Both the position numbers and the translations under genes were made by a program. DNA of 64,000 bases from the NCBI GenBank assembly GCA_043497085.1, contig JBIEKI010000005.1, one strand, 5' to 3'. This document shows positions 1 through 8,677 of the stretch, one piece after another. Positions within the stretch are counted from its first letter, which is position 1. Each line of letters begins with the position of its first letter. This DNA is from Thalassobacillus sp043497085. GTDB lineage: Bacteria; Bacillota; Bacilli; Bacillales; Halobacillaceae. The notes beneath the pieces are model-generated. The model saw nothing but the letters and a program-made list of their open reading frames with translations, ran no database searches and had not been told where the DNA came from.

Positions 1-111
1 TAGTCATCAAATCCCTCTTTTCGTTAAATTTACGGATTCGCGCGTAACTTCAAATTTTCACGCTGTTAGCAGCTTTTTTTGAGCTTTTATTCGGATTTTC
101 ACCTATAAAAC

Positions 112-167
112 AAAAAGCGCCTATCCAACCTCCTCTACGACTGAGAGAAGATGGGTAGACGCTTTTT
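112..167 (-). terminator. Terminator of the left-most purine riboswitch
   Basis: On the minus strand the arms AAAAAGCG and CGCTTTTT pair, extended by CTA-CC with GG-TAG, and are followed by a T-rich tract. It lies 45 bases downstream of a purine aptamer, so it is the expression platform: ligand binding should favour this hairpin and stop transcription before the gene left of the window. Confidence 0.8.
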
Positions 168-210
168 GCGGATACCGAATATAACCATTGCAAGACAGCA
201 ATGATCCATC

Positions 211-282
211 TTCCTCATAGTCCGGCAATTTAAGGTTGCCGGGTAGAGACGAACGGGCCATATTCCCGTCTTATATGAGGTG
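211..282 (-). promoter_or_regulatory. Guanine-type purine riboswitch (aptamer), probable purE leader
   Basis: Read on the minus strand, P1 is CCTCAT/ATGAGG, with the family's conserved TATAA start, a TCTACC core between P2 and P3, and GGACTATG at the 3' side. The base before TATG is C, the residue that selects guanine or hypoxanthine over adenine. Established knowledge: in Bacillus the same class sits between yebG and purE. The regulated gene is outside the window, so purE is inferred from synteny. Confidence 0.92.
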
Positions 283-367
283 CTCTATTCAATTTCTACA
301 TCCATCATAACAATTTGTTCGAATAGCTGTCAACGCCAAAAACGAACATTTAAAATCATGTTCATTT

Positions 368-571
368 TCATTGTTCGTTTTTTATCGCCTGGAAGACAAT
401 TTTTCGCCCAACCGGTTCGTAGGCTTTCGTGCCGTCACGCTTCATTTCCTGAAAAATCGGCTCTTCTGCCCTTCGGATCGGTGTGTAGCCTTCCTTTTTC
501 ATCCGGTCCAGGCATTGATCGATGGTTTCACCTTCATGGACTTCAAAGCGTATTTTCTTGTTTTTCGCCAT
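368..571 (-). CDS. yebG: YebG-like small NETI-motif protein
   Basis: A 67-residue basic, soluble protein starting MAKNKKIRFEV. It matches the short Bacillaceae NETI-motif family (YebG), here with the variant GETIDQCLDRM near residue 14. Function is unknown. Its start lies inside the end of the upstream DUF2179 gene (29-base overlap), so the two are translationally coupled. The pair sits between pbuG and the purine riboswitch at 211-282, as in B. subtilis. No signal peptide or membrane segment is visible. The family assignment rests on the motif, size and synteny. Confidence 0.8.
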   Translation of the reverse strand: MAKNKKIRFEVHEGETIDQCLDRMKKEGYTPIRRAEEPIFQEMKRDGTKAYEPVGRKIVFQAIKNEQ

Positions 572-1109
572 TACTCAACCTTCCCTTCTTCACCTGTTTG
601 ACCCAGAACCCACCGTGGATCTGTTTCGGTTCATAAGCGATGATGAATGCTTTCGGGTCAAGTGTACGAATGGTCTCATATAACTTCAATTCATACTTGC
701 GAGGGGTCAGTATTTGCATGGCTAACCGGTCACCTTCCATCCCATAGGCAAACCAGCTGGTAACCCCGTACCCTTTTTCCCGCAGCTTACGGGTGAATTC
801 AATGTCCGGGCTGGATGAAATCACGTTCACAGTAATGTACCCAAGTGCCAGCTTTTCTTCAATTTTCATACCGGCAATGACACCGAGTGCATACCCGACT
901 GCATAAGCGATGACATTCTGGATCTGATCAAGATTTTCCAATACTAAACCTAAACCGAGGATATAAATAACAATTTCAAACATACTGATCAAAGCAGCTA
1001 AATACCGCTGTCCTTTCAAGGTCAAAATCATCCGGATGGTAAAAAAGGATACGTACACGATATTGATGACTAAAATGATGGCGATCATGACCAAGGCATT
1101 ATCCAGCAT
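543..1109 (-). CDS. yebE: DUF2179 membrane protein (YebE-like, UPF0316)
   Basis: A 188-residue protein with about three hydrophobic helices in the first 90 residues (MLDNALVMIAIILVINIVYV, then two more around residues 40-60 and 65-80). A soluble C-terminal DUF2179 domain follows (about 105-175), containing GYGVTSWFAYGMEGDR. This is the UPF0316/YebE layout: a membrane anchor plus a small sensor-like domain. Ligand and role are unknown. It overlaps yebG by 29 bases, and the order pbuG-yebE-yebG matches B. subtilis. Family membership is secure from the domain pattern; function is not. Confidence 0.85.
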   Translation of the reverse strand: MLDNALVMIAIILVINIVYVSFFTIRMILTLKGQRYLAALISMFEIVIYILGLGLVLENLDQIQNVIAYAVGYALGVIAGMKIEEKLALGYITVNVISSSPDIEFTRKLREKGYGVTSWFAYGMEGDRLAMQILTPRKYELKLYETIRTLDPKAFIIAYEPKQIHGGFWVKQVKKGRLSNGEKQENTL

Positions 1110-1248
1110 GGCAGCCCCTCCAAACCTATTAACTTATCGTCCCACCTCATGGGTATTCACACAGGTAAAAGATATGCATACACTATATAACATGAATAAT
1201 CATCTGCACAATATCTTTTTAACATTTTAAGGGAGAGGCTGGATCACC

Positions 1249-1674
1249 ATGAATCAATTCGATGATTGGAAAAAGAATCTGGATCGTTTTTTTGGCCATG
1301 ATTTCTGGGGAGATTTTGAAGGACTGGTCAAGCCCCCGCTGCCCCAAATGAATTTATATCAATATGATAATGAACTGCTGTGCATTTTCAATATCCCTGG
1401 TTTAAAAGACTTAAATAAGGTAGATGTTTTCGTGAATCACGCCACATTAGAAGTCAGAGGGATAGTCGAAATCAACCAGAAAGGCGGCCAACAGCTGAAA
1501 GGCGAAATCATTCAAGGGGCTTTTGATCGTAAAGTCGACCTGCCTTACCCTGTCCGGGACGATAAAATTCATGCGTCCTATAAACAAGGGTTATTAGTCG
1601 TGCAGCTCCACCGCTTGATTTCAGATGCCGACCAAAAGAATCGTATTCAAATCACTAATATGGAAGAAGAATAA
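1249..1674 (+). CDS. Hsp20/alpha-crystallin family small heat-shock protein
   Basis: A 141-residue protein. Residues about 40-135 form an alpha-crystallin-like beta sandwich: the strand CIFNIPGL, then VDVFVNHATLEVRG and the late GLLVVQLHR that corresponds to the family's GxLxI strand. The N-terminal arm is short and aromatic (DRFFGHDFWGDF), as in small chaperones that hold unfolding proteins without ATP. The start follows a GGGAGAGG ribosome binding site. It is a single gene on the opposite strand from its neighbours, between yebE and pbuG. Some Bacillus paralogues are spore coat proteins, and that alternative cannot be excluded. Confidence 0.8.
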   Translation: MNQFDDWKKNLDRFFGHDFWGDFEGLVKPPLPQMNLYQYDNELLCIFNIPGLKDLNKVDVFVNHATLEVRGIVEINQKGGQQLKGEIIQGAFDRKVDLPYPVRDDKIHASYKQGLLVVQLHRLISDADQKNRIQITNMEEE

Positions 1675-1691
1675 ATGCATCTCTCTTGTGA

Positions 1692-1729
1692 AAATAACCA
1701 ATGCTGACTTTCGTGCAGCATTGGTTATT
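1692..1729. terminator. Strong bidirectional terminator
   Basis: A 14-bp perfect stem, AATAACCAATGCTG with its complement, has T-rich sequence after it on the plus strand and A-rich sequence before it. It serves the convergent hsp20 (plus) and pbuG (minus) genes. Confidence 0.85.
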
Positions 1730-1770
1730 TTTATTTAGTGTTATAACGCAAATGTTTGCGTCCAGCTCTT

Positions 1771-3105
1771 TTACGACAAGAAAATAAAGTAAAGAATAAA
1801 GATGACAAACAATAGGTACATGACCGGATGGATTTCTTTGATCCGCCCTTTCATAATCATTGTAATCGGGTAAAAAATGAATCCAAGCGCAATACCAGTA
1901 GCGATACTATACGTCAGCGGCATCGCGATGATGGTGAAAAAGGCAGGGACAGCAATTTCAAATTGATCCCAATCGACATTTTTCAAAGATGATGCCATCA
2001 ACACGCCGACGATGATCAACGCTGGGGCCGTTACTTCCGCAGTCACTACTCCCAACAAAGGAGAGAACCACAGAGCTAATAAGAAAAACCCGGCAGTTAC
2101 GACAGAAGTAAAACCCGTACGGCCGCCGGCTCCAACACCAGCAGTCGATTCGATATAAGAAGTTGTGGTTGATGTACCAGCCACTGCCCCTACCACGGTT
2201 GCAGCAGAGTCAGAGAACAAAGCACGTCCTGCACGTGGCAATTTATTATCTTTCATAAAACCAGCTTGTGTCGAAACAGCAACTAATGTTCCAGCAGTAT
2301 CAAAGAAATCAACAAATAAGAACGTCAATATGACTACCAGCATTTCGATCGTGAAAATATCTCCAAAGTGGAGGATAGCCTGTCCAAAAGTAGGTGCAAT
2401 ACTTGGTACGCTTCCTACGACATCTCCGGCCCCACTCGGCGGGTCGATCAACCCAACGATCATGCCAGCGACAGCAGTCAGAATCATCCCATAAAAAATT
2501 CCGCCTTTGATTCCGAGCGACAATAAAATGACAGATGCGAAGATACCGAAGATGGCTAGCAGAACGGTTGGTGAGGTCAAATCACCAAGTTCAACCAAAG
2601 TTGCTTCATTAGCCTGGATAATTCCCGAACTCTGAAAACCGATGAAGGCGATGAATAACCCGATACCAGCCCCAACCGCCATTTTTAAATTGGCTGGAAT
2701 AGCATTGATGATTCTTTCGCGCAGGCCGGTCAGTGTTAAAACAATAAAAATAAGTCCAGATGCCAAAACACCAGCAAGGGCCGTTTCCCATGGAATTCCA
2801 TACCCTAACACAACCGTGTAAGCAAAGAATGCGTTCAATCCCATACCCGGAGCTAACGCAATCGGATAGCGGGCGAATAGCCCCATAATCAAGGTACCAA
2901 TAGCAGCAGCAATAGCAGTAGCTGTGAACACCGCCCCTTGATCAATGCGTGTCACGCCTTCAGGCAACTCTTCGATTCCGACAAGTGCCAGGGTCGCCGG
3001 GTTGACGAATAAAATATATGCCATCGCCAGAAACGTCGTCATACCAGCCATGAATTCTGTCCGGTAATTTGTTCCGAACTCTTCGAATCTAAAAAACTTC
3101 TTCAT
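1771..3105 (-). CDS. pbuG: Hypoxanthine/guanine permease PbuG (NCS2 family)
   Basis: A 444-residue integral membrane protein with about 12-14 hydrophobic segments. It belongs to the AzgA-like branch of NCS2 transporters, which import hypoxanthine and guanine with protons. Family marks include the N-terminal FGTNYRTEFMAGMTTFLAMA, APGMGLNAFFAY near residue 85, FVDFFDTAGTLVAV near 265 and the glycine/threonine stretch GTSTTTSYIESTAGVGAGGR near 310. The start follows AGGGGGAG. It has its own guanine riboswitch (3268-3342) with a terminator, so it should be repressed when guanine or hypoxanthine is abundant. Length and synteny with guaA match B. subtilis PbuG. Confidence 0.95.
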   Translation of the reverse strand: MKKFFRFEEFGTNYRTEFMAGMTTFLAMAYILFVNPATLALVGIEELPEGVTRIDQGAVFTATAIAAAIGTLIMGLFARYPIALAPGMGLNAFFAYTVVLGYGIPWETALAGVLASGLIFIVLTLTGLRERIINAIPANLKMAVGAGIGLFIAFIGFQSSGIIQANEATLVELGDLTSPTVLLAIFGIFASVILLSLGIKGGIFYGMILTAVAGMIVGLIDPPSGAGDVVGSVPSIAPTFGQAILHFGDIFTIEMLVVILTFLFVDFFDTAGTLVAVSTQAGFMKDNKLPRAGRALFSDSAATVVGAVAGTSTTTSYIESTAGVGAGGRTGFTSVVTAGFFLLALWFSPLLGVVTAEVTAPALIIVGVLMASSLKNVDWDQFEIAVPAFFTIIAMPLTYSIATGIALGFIFYPITMIMKGRIKEIHPVMYLLFVIFILYFIFLS

Positions 3106-3164
3106 TGTAATACTCCCCCTCTATTTTAACCAGTCGTATGTCCAAAAGCGTCAGCACTTCGTTC

Positions 3165-3205
3165 AAGTAAATAAAAAGCACTCCCGGAACTTCTCCAGGA
3201 GTGCT
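3165..3205 (-). terminator. Terminator of the pbuG riboswitch
   Basis: On the minus strand AGCACTCC and GGAGTGCT form a clean stem followed by a TTTTTATTT tract, about 60 bases downstream of the aptamer and 60 bases before the pbuG start. This is the switching terminator of a transcriptional OFF riboswitch. Confidence 0.9.
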
Positions 3206-3267
3206 GAACTGACGTGGGGGAATTAGACCAGCAGCAAAATAATACACCTTTGCCACTTGTCCAATTC

Positions 3268-3342
3268 ACCAGCGTAGTCAGGCCATTTACGGCAGCCTGG
3301 TAGAAACGATCGGGCCTTATCCCCGAAATTATACGACGGTGT
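3268..3342 (-). promoter_or_regulatory. Guanine-type purine riboswitch of pbuG
   Basis: The minus strand shows CACCGTCGTATAA, a P2 hairpin with GGGGATAAGGCCC, the core TTTCTACC, a P3 hairpin with GCTGCCGTAAATGGCC, then TGACTACG. The specificity pyrimidine before TAC is C, the guanine/hypoxanthine type. The P1 pairing is closed by CACCGTCGT with ACGCTGGT. Confidence 0.93.
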
Positions 3343-3435
3343 AACGGTATTAATTTCTCTTTTATCGTACGAGCCTTTCCGACAGTTGTCAACACAAAAA
3401 CCGAATATTATTAAATCAAATATTGGTAATGTTCG

Positions 3436-4977
3436 TTATTCCCACTCAATAGTCGCAGGCGGCTTGCTTGTTATATCATAGACGACACGATTGATATGAT
3501 CGACTTCATTGACACAGCGAGTTGAAATCTTCTCTAAAACATCCCACGGGATACGAGCCCAATCGGACGTCATGCCATCGATAGAAGTAACCGCTCTGAT
3601 TCCGATCGTGTGGTCATAAGTCCGTGTGTCTCCCATAACCCCGACGGAACGGAAATTCGGAAGAACCGTGAAATATTGCCAGATATCCCGGTCCAGGCCG
3701 GCGTTGCTAATTTCTTCACGAAGAATTGCATCGGATTCACGAACTATTTTCAGCTTTTCTTCGGTAATTTCTCCTAACACACGAATCGCAAGTCCCGGAC
3801 CTGGGAACGGCTGCCTCCATACAATTTCATCAGAGACGCCAAGCTCAGAGCCAAGCACACGGACCTCATCTTTAAACAGCGTATTCAATGGTTCAATCAA
3901 TTCAAATTGCAAATCTTCCGGAAGCCCGCCGACATTGTGGTGAGATTTGATAGTCTGGGCTGTATCGGTACCACTTTCGATAATATCGGTATAAAGCGTT
4001 CCTTGGGCCAGGAAATGGGTATCTTTCAATTTAGCCGCTTCATCATCAAAAACGTAGATAAACTCATTGCCAATGATCTTTCGCTTTTGTTCCGGATCCG
4101 ACACACCCGCAAGCTTATTCATAAACCGGTCTTTGGCATCCACCTTGATGACATTCATGTTAAAACCATCGCGGAAGGTGCGCATGACACTATCAGCTTC
4201 CCCTTTCCGCAAAAGTCCATGATCGACAAATATACATGTCAGCTGGTCGCCGATTGCTTTATGGATCAAAGCAGCAACGACAGAAGAGTCGACCCCGCCG
4301 CTCAATGCGCACAGGACTTTCTGGTCGCCGACCTGTTCACGGATTTTTTCAACTTCCATATCGATGAAGTTTTCCATCGTCCAGTCTCCTTCACAATCAC
4401 AGACAGAGAAGACGAATTGCTTCAATAGGTTATTTCCATATTCCGAATGGCGTACCTCTGGATGAAACTGCACGCCATACATTTTACGCTCTTCATCACT
4501 GATTGCGGCTACCGGACAAGAAGGACTCGTAGCATCCGTAGTGAAACCCGGAGGAGCTTCGATCACCTTGTCGCTATGGCTCATCCAGACGGTTTGAACC
4601 AATGGAGTATCCTGAAATAGGACAGGCTGGGACTCTTTCAGTGTAATAGCAGCCTTTCCGTATTCACGCTCGTTTGCCCGCTCTACTTTTCCACCGAAAT
4701 GGTGCGTCATCAGCTGCATCCCGTAGCAAATGCCAAGAACAGGGATACCGAGTTCAAAGATCTCTTCATCGCAACGGAAACTATTTTCTCCATAAACACT
4801 GTTCGGTCCACCGGAAAGAATGATTCCCTTCGGATTCATCGCTTTCACTTCATCAGCGGTCAGCTTATGGGAATGCAACTCACTATATATTCCAAATTCC
4901 CTGATCCGTCTTGTAATCAACTGGTTGTATTGACTTCCGAAATCCAGCACAAGAATAAAGTCGTCCATCTGTGTCAT
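3436..4977 (-). CDS. guaA: GMP synthase (glutamine-hydrolysing) GuaA
   Basis: Converts XMP to GMP using ATP and glutamine, the last step of guanine nucleotide synthesis. The N-terminal class I glutamine amidotransferase domain shows LGICYGMQL with the nucleophilic Cys and QFHPEVRHSEYG with the catalytic His/Glu. The ATP pyrophosphatase P-loop is ALSGGVDSSVVAALI. The C-terminal dimerisation domain ends KPPATIEWE, as in other GuaA. Starting at MTQMDDFILVLDFG gives 513 residues, the B. subtilis length, and follows GGGAG at 8 bases. A start 12 codons upstream is rejected because it sits directly behind the riboswitch terminator T-tract. Confidence 0.97.
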   Translation of the reverse strand: MTQMDDFILVLDFGSQYNQLITRRIREFGIYSELHSHKLTADEVKAMNPKGIILSGGPNSVYGENSFRCDEEIFELGIPVLGICYGMQLMTHHFGGKVERANEREYGKAAITLKESQPVLFQDTPLVQTVWMSHSDKVIEAPPGFTTDATSPSCPVAAISDEERKMYGVQFHPEVRHSEYGNNLLKQFVFSVCDCEGDWTMENFIDMEVEKIREQVGDQKVLCALSGGVDSSVVAALIHKAIGDQLTCIFVDHGLLRKGEADSVMRTFRDGFNMNVIKVDAKDRFMNKLAGVSDPEQKRKIIGNEFIYVFDDEAAKLKDTHFLAQGTLYTDIIESGTDTAQTIKSHHNVGGLPEDLQFELIEPLNTLFKDEVRVLGSELGVSDEIVWRQPFPGPGLAIRVLGEITEEKLKIVRESDAILREEISNAGLDRDIWQYFTVLPNFRSVGVMGDTRTYDHTIGIRAVTSIDGMTSDWARIPWDVLEKISTRCVNEVDHINRVVYDITSKPPATIEWE

Positions 4978-5015
4978 TTCTTCAGCTCCCTTTTCTCCAA
5001 AAAGCTTAATCATCG

Positions 5016-5060
5016 TAAAAAAATAGACTTCTGCCCCTGGACATAGGAAGGCAGAAGTCC
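5016..5060 (-). terminator. Terminator of the guaA riboswitch
   Basis: On the minus strand GGACTTCTGCC pairs with GGCAGAAGTCT and is followed by ATTTTTTT. It is located between the aptamer at 5081-5153 and the guaA start, and forms the switching element that ends transcription when purine is bound. Confidence 0.9.
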
Positions 5061-5080
5061 GCTATCATCAATGGAAATCC

Positions 5081-5153
5081 GCCTTCATAGTCAGGACATT
5101 TACGGCATCCCGGTAGAGACTCTCGAACCCTATTATCGAGGATATATGAAGGT
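5081..5153 (-). promoter_or_regulatory. Guanine-type purine riboswitch of guaA
   Basis: The minus strand shows P1 CCTTCATATA...TATGAAGG, a P2 hairpin with CCTCGATAATAGGGTTCGAG, the core GTCTCTACC, a P3 hairpin GGGATGCCGTAAATGTCC and then TGACTATG. The specificity base is C (guanine/hypoxanthine). The B. subtilis guaA gene is not known to use such a switch, so control here extends to the final GMP step. Confidence 0.93.
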
Positions 5154-5201
5154 GTGTTTGGTTGTAATTTTCATTCATTCTATCAATGGGGATGATAAGA
5201 A

Positions 5202-7415
5202 TCAAGACAATGCCTTGTTAATTAAATTTTCCCATAATTCTGTTACCTTGTCCCATTGATTGGATTGTTGTTCATTCCGGTAGAGCATCCGTTCATAATG
5301 GTGCGTCAATATTTTCATATCATTCGACTGGAAACGCATATCTACATCCCGGGCATATTCCCGGAGTGTCTGGTTCGACTTCCGCTGCATCCCTTTATAA
5401 TCAAGGAGTTTCAGTAGATATTGGTAAGCTTTTTGATAAGTGGCTGCATCTTCAATATGTTTATATCTACGCTTCAGATAGGCGGACATCCATCGGAACC
5501 TTGTGAGGTATAAAACAATCGTTATTCCAACTACTACAATAGCTAAGATAAGATACTTCCAGAAGTTACCGCGATCTCCAGCAGCTCCCGTTCCACTTTC
5601 ACCTTCATTGAAATCTTCCTCAATTTCCATTTGCTGTTGGGGATTTCCTGTTTCAGGAGTGGTGGTATCCGCTGAATCTTCTTCCTCTGAACTATCCCCC
5701 GCTTCCTCTGTATCTACATAAAAGTCGGTAGGATTTGAAAAGCCTTTGGTTGGTTCGAATGGCACCCAGCCGATTCCAGGAAAATGGACCTCTACCCATG
5801 AATGAGCATTGCCATTTGTCACTTGATACAAATTATACGACTCGCCGTCATCCAACTCGACATCTGACTGATGCAGCTCCCCGCCAGTAAACCCTTTCAC
5901 CCAGCGTGCCGGGATTCCGACAGAGCGCAGCATGACGACCATGGAGGTAGAAAAGTTATCACAATAGCCTTTCTGCGTTTCAAATAAAAACTGATCGACA
6001 TAGTCATCACTTTCTCCAGGCACGGCTACGTCTTCCGTATTGTATTCAAACCCGCTGGAAGAAAAGTAATCTTCTATCTCTTTTACAGCATCGTAGCGGT
6101 TATCTTCATCCTTAATGATTTGCCGGGAAAGGTTCCCGACTCGATTCGGCAAGTTATCCGGAAGCTGGAGGTAGGTTGCACGAATATCCTCCGGATCGTC
6201 TTCTCCTGCTTCTCTTAATTGGTCATACTCATAAGAAGGCACATCAATCCTCATCCGGTAGCCAGGAATCTGACTTGCCCTATCATTCTTTCGGGTTGTG
6301 ACTTCTCCTGTCGGCTGGTTGACATAAAATTGAAAGTCTTCCGGGTAGGCTACCACTTCTTCGGCACCATAGGGGTAGACCATTTTTTTCAAGTCCGCTT
6401 CATTGGTGAAGTTGACTACGGTAAATTGTTCTTCGGTTTCTACTTCATCCGTGAACGTTTTGATTCCGAGATCGCCGCCATTAATCTGACGTCTATCTTC
6501 TTCTAGGGTATTTTCCCAGCCTTTACCGGTATAATGGTTCTTTGATTCTACCCGCCAGTATCTTTCTTTTTTAGCAGCCACCTGGAAGACTGGTGTTTCA
6601 TCCTGTAGGAAACCCCCGCCTAACTCGGTATCATCTTCACCGTAGCCTATTTTCTGGATGCCTTTCCCGCTACCACCTGTGCCACTGTTGCCACCGACCG
6701 CACTCTCCAGATAAGGAACGGGATCAGCCCATTGCGGGCCCGGTTTAGGAGCGGCATAGCCCACAACCGTGGATAATAAGATGATCGCTGACATCGGCAG
6801 TACCCACCGCCGTAACCGGTTCATCCCCATCCATGTGACCTCTTCTTTTTCCATTTCTTTGAAAAAGCTAGAAACCCCAAGGGCGATAAGAGCGATTAAA
6901 AATGTCCGTACGATCGCCCACTGGCCGTTATACGCCGTAAATGTATCCATGACCGTAATGACGATGAAGGTCATCAGCACGAAAAGGAAGATTCGCTTGG
7001 CGACGACAAACCAGAAGTATAATAGATAACTCATCAGCCAAAGCAGAACCAGGAACAAAAAGCTTCTGAAGAACCCCGTCATCTCCCCCCATGACTGAGC
7101 CAGTATCACTTCAAAGTTATAAGCGAACTGCTGATATACAATGATGAACCATTCTTTACTGAACAATCTTTCATAAAGAAACAATCCATCTAAAATGAAC
7201 ACAAGCCCCAGAAATTTCAATGGCATGGAAAGCCACCAATTGACATGTAAAAAGGAGATAAAAAAACAGAAGGCTGCATAAATCACAAAAATCGTCAGGT
7301 TATGGGTATCCGTCACTTTTTCTAACGGACGCATCCATTCCCAAAATAACAGAAATCCACATAGGTACAGGATCAGCTGATAATAATTTTGTTGTTGACT
7401 ACGAGAGAGTGTCAT
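5202..7415 (-). CDS. yebA: Membrane transglutaminase-like protein (TgpA/YebA type)
   Basis: A 737-residue protein. About six membrane helices lie within residues 1-230. An extracytoplasmic region carries a transglutaminase-like core at about 470-560, with GYCDNFSTSMVVMLRSVGIP (catalytic Cys) and HSWVEVHFPGIGWVPFEPT (catalytic His). An acidic Ser/Glu/Thr-rich linker (about 580-630) is followed by a membrane helix near 640 and a cytoplasmic DUF4129-like tail. The fold could crosslink or cleave peptides at the surface; the substrate is unknown. Its ATG overlaps the stop of the DUF58 gene (ATGA), so it is translated with that gene in the MoxR/DUF58/TgpA operon. Confidence 0.9.
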   Translation of the reverse strand: MTLSRSQQQNYYQLILYLCGFLLFWEWMRPLEKVTDTHNLTIFVIYAAFCFFISFLHVNWWLSMPLKFLGLVFILDGLFLYERLFSKEWFIIVYQQFAYNFEVILAQSWGEMTGFFRSFLFLVLLWLMSYLLYFWFVVAKRIFLFVLMTFIVITVMDTFTAYNGQWAIVRTFLIALIALGVSSFFKEMEKEEVTWMGMNRLRRWVLPMSAIILLSTVVGYAAPKPGPQWADPVPYLESAVGGNSGTGGSGKGIQKIGYGEDDTELGGGFLQDETPVFQVAAKKERYWRVESKNHYTGKGWENTLEEDRRQINGGDLGIKTFTDEVETEEQFTVVNFTNEADLKKMVYPYGAEEVVAYPEDFQFYVNQPTGEVTTRKNDRASQIPGYRMRIDVPSYEYDQLREAGEDDPEDIRATYLQLPDNLPNRVGNLSRQIIKDEDNRYDAVKEIEDYFSSSGFEYNTEDVAVPGESDDYVDQFLFETQKGYCDNFSTSMVVMLRSVGIPARWVKGFTGGELHQSDVELDDGESYNLYQVTNGNAHSWVEVHFPGIGWVPFEPTKGFSNPTDFYVDTEEAGDSSEEEDSADTTTPETGNPQQQMEIEEDFNEGESGTGAAGDRGNFWKYLILAIVVVGITIVLYLTRFRWMSAYLKRRYKHIEDAATYQKAYQYLLKLLDYKGMQRKSNQTLREYARDVDMRFQSNDMKILTHHYERMLYRNEQQSNQWDKVTELWENLINKALS

Positions 7416-8677
7416 ACCTTCACCTCGAATTTCTTCTTGCTCAGCTCTTCTTCGGTTAAAAGATTAACGATGATGTTTCGGTAATCCAGTTGTTTCATCA
7501 GCTTGCGTGTGTGTGCTGTGATTTCTGTTGATGGACTGATAAAAAACAAAACCACTCGTTTAGCTTTATGCTGCAAGCGGACAAGTGCTTCTAAGAGCTC
7601 GTCATCAAGCGCCGTGGTCACTACCATCGTTATGACTCCTGCCGGTAGCTGGCGCTGCTCCTTTGCTAAACGCTTAGAAAAAGAGGCCTGACCTACAGGC
7701 ATGATCGTCGATAAGTGACGCCGGATATTTTCCATTTGCATCTTATTCTGCTGAAAAGAAAACGAAGCGGACCGATCCGTCATCGTCTTCACCATCAATT
7801 GGGAAGATTTCTTTTGCAGCGTGGCAAGCAGTGAATCGGTCAATTCCACTGCCCCTTCAAAGGCAATCATATTTTGTGACGCTCGTCTGCTGGCATCCAA
7901 TACCACCAGCATATCCACACTTTTTTCTTGCTCAAATTCTTTCGTCATTATAGCATCTTTGCGAGCCGTCGCTTTCCAGTCAATCCATTGGAATCGGTCC
8001 CCTGGCATATATTCCCGGACACCAGCCACAATGTTTGTGTTCTTATCACTAAGAGATAATGATGGACTGGCTCCCTGTTGGTAGCTGTACGCCTGTTCTT
8101 TGTATTGCAGATCACGACGGTAAGGATACGCGATCAGCATGTGATCGGATTCAAAAACGTGTTCCTTTTTGATGAAACCAAAAAAATCACCGGTTTTAAT
8201 CCGGATTGATTTCAAATGATGTTCGCCTCTCGGGATATGATCCAGTTCATAACGATAACGAATCGATCGTTGAAACCACGGAAATACCACCCGTTTCATC
8301 ACTCGTTCATCGATTACTTTTTGAGGCTGAGCCATCCAGTGGAATTTTTCAATATGGGTATCACGCTTTTTCAAGGAATCAGGGAAATACTCTTCGAGCA
8401 CACAATAAAAGAGCGGGAAAGGGGTCCGTCTGGTCAATATGACTTCAACCTCAACAGACTCACCTGCCTGGACAATCCGTTTGGATAAATGCCGGGAAAC
8501 ATTCCAGTTATCAAGCGGATATACCAATAGCAGCAACATATAGAGGATAAAAGGCAAGAAAGCCGTAAACAAAAACCAGCTGACAAAACCACCCTGGAAC
8601 ATTGCATAGGAATATACCACCGCAAACAGTAGCAGAATCACCAATAACTGAAGGGTAAAACTTAACCAGCGTTTCAT
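7412..8677 (-). CDS. yeaD: DUF58 protein (YeaD-like), MoxR partner
   Basis: A 421-residue protein with two N-terminal membrane helices (residues 5-55). A beta-rich stretch follows, then the DUF58 core DRFQWIDWKATARKDAIMTKEF near residue 225 and a von Willebrand A-like region with VDMLVVLDASR. DUF58 proteins are thought to be adaptors or clients assembled by MoxR AAA+ ATPases. Both ends overlap neighbours by ATGA (8674-8677 with yeaC, 7412-7415 with yebA), which indicates tight translational coupling of three products in one membrane-associated system. Biological role is not established. Confidence 0.9.
   Translation of the reverse strand: MKRWLSFTLQLLVILLLFAVVYSYAMFQGGFVSWFLFTAFLPFILYMLLLLVYPLDNWNVSRHLSKRIVQAGESVEVEVILTRRTPFPLFYCVLEEYFPDSLKKRDTHIEKFHWMAQPQKVIDERVMKRVVFPWFQRSIRYRYELDHIPRGEHHLKSIRIKTGDFFGFIKKEHVFESDHMLIAYPYRRDLQYKEQAYSYQQGASPSLSLSDKNTNIVAGVREYMPGDRFQWIDWKATARKDAIMTKEFEQEKSVDMLVVLDASRRASQNMIAFEGAVELTDSLLATLQKKSSQLMVKTMTDRSASFSFQQNKMQMENIRRHLSTIMPVGQASFSKRLAKEQRQLPAGVITMVVTTALDDELLEALVRLQHKAKRVVLFFISPSTEITAHTRKLMKQLDYRNIIVNLLTEEELSKKKFEVKV

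Noticed and set aside
3126..3395. Open frame across the pbuG leader (89 codons, minus strand)
   Set aside because: It runs through the riboswitch aptamer and terminator stem; conserved RNA structure explains the sequence.
4978..5013. Upstream ATG extending GuaA by 12 residues
   Set aside because: It lies directly behind the riboswitch terminator T-tract, lacks a ribosome binding site, and the extension is absent from other GuaA proteins.
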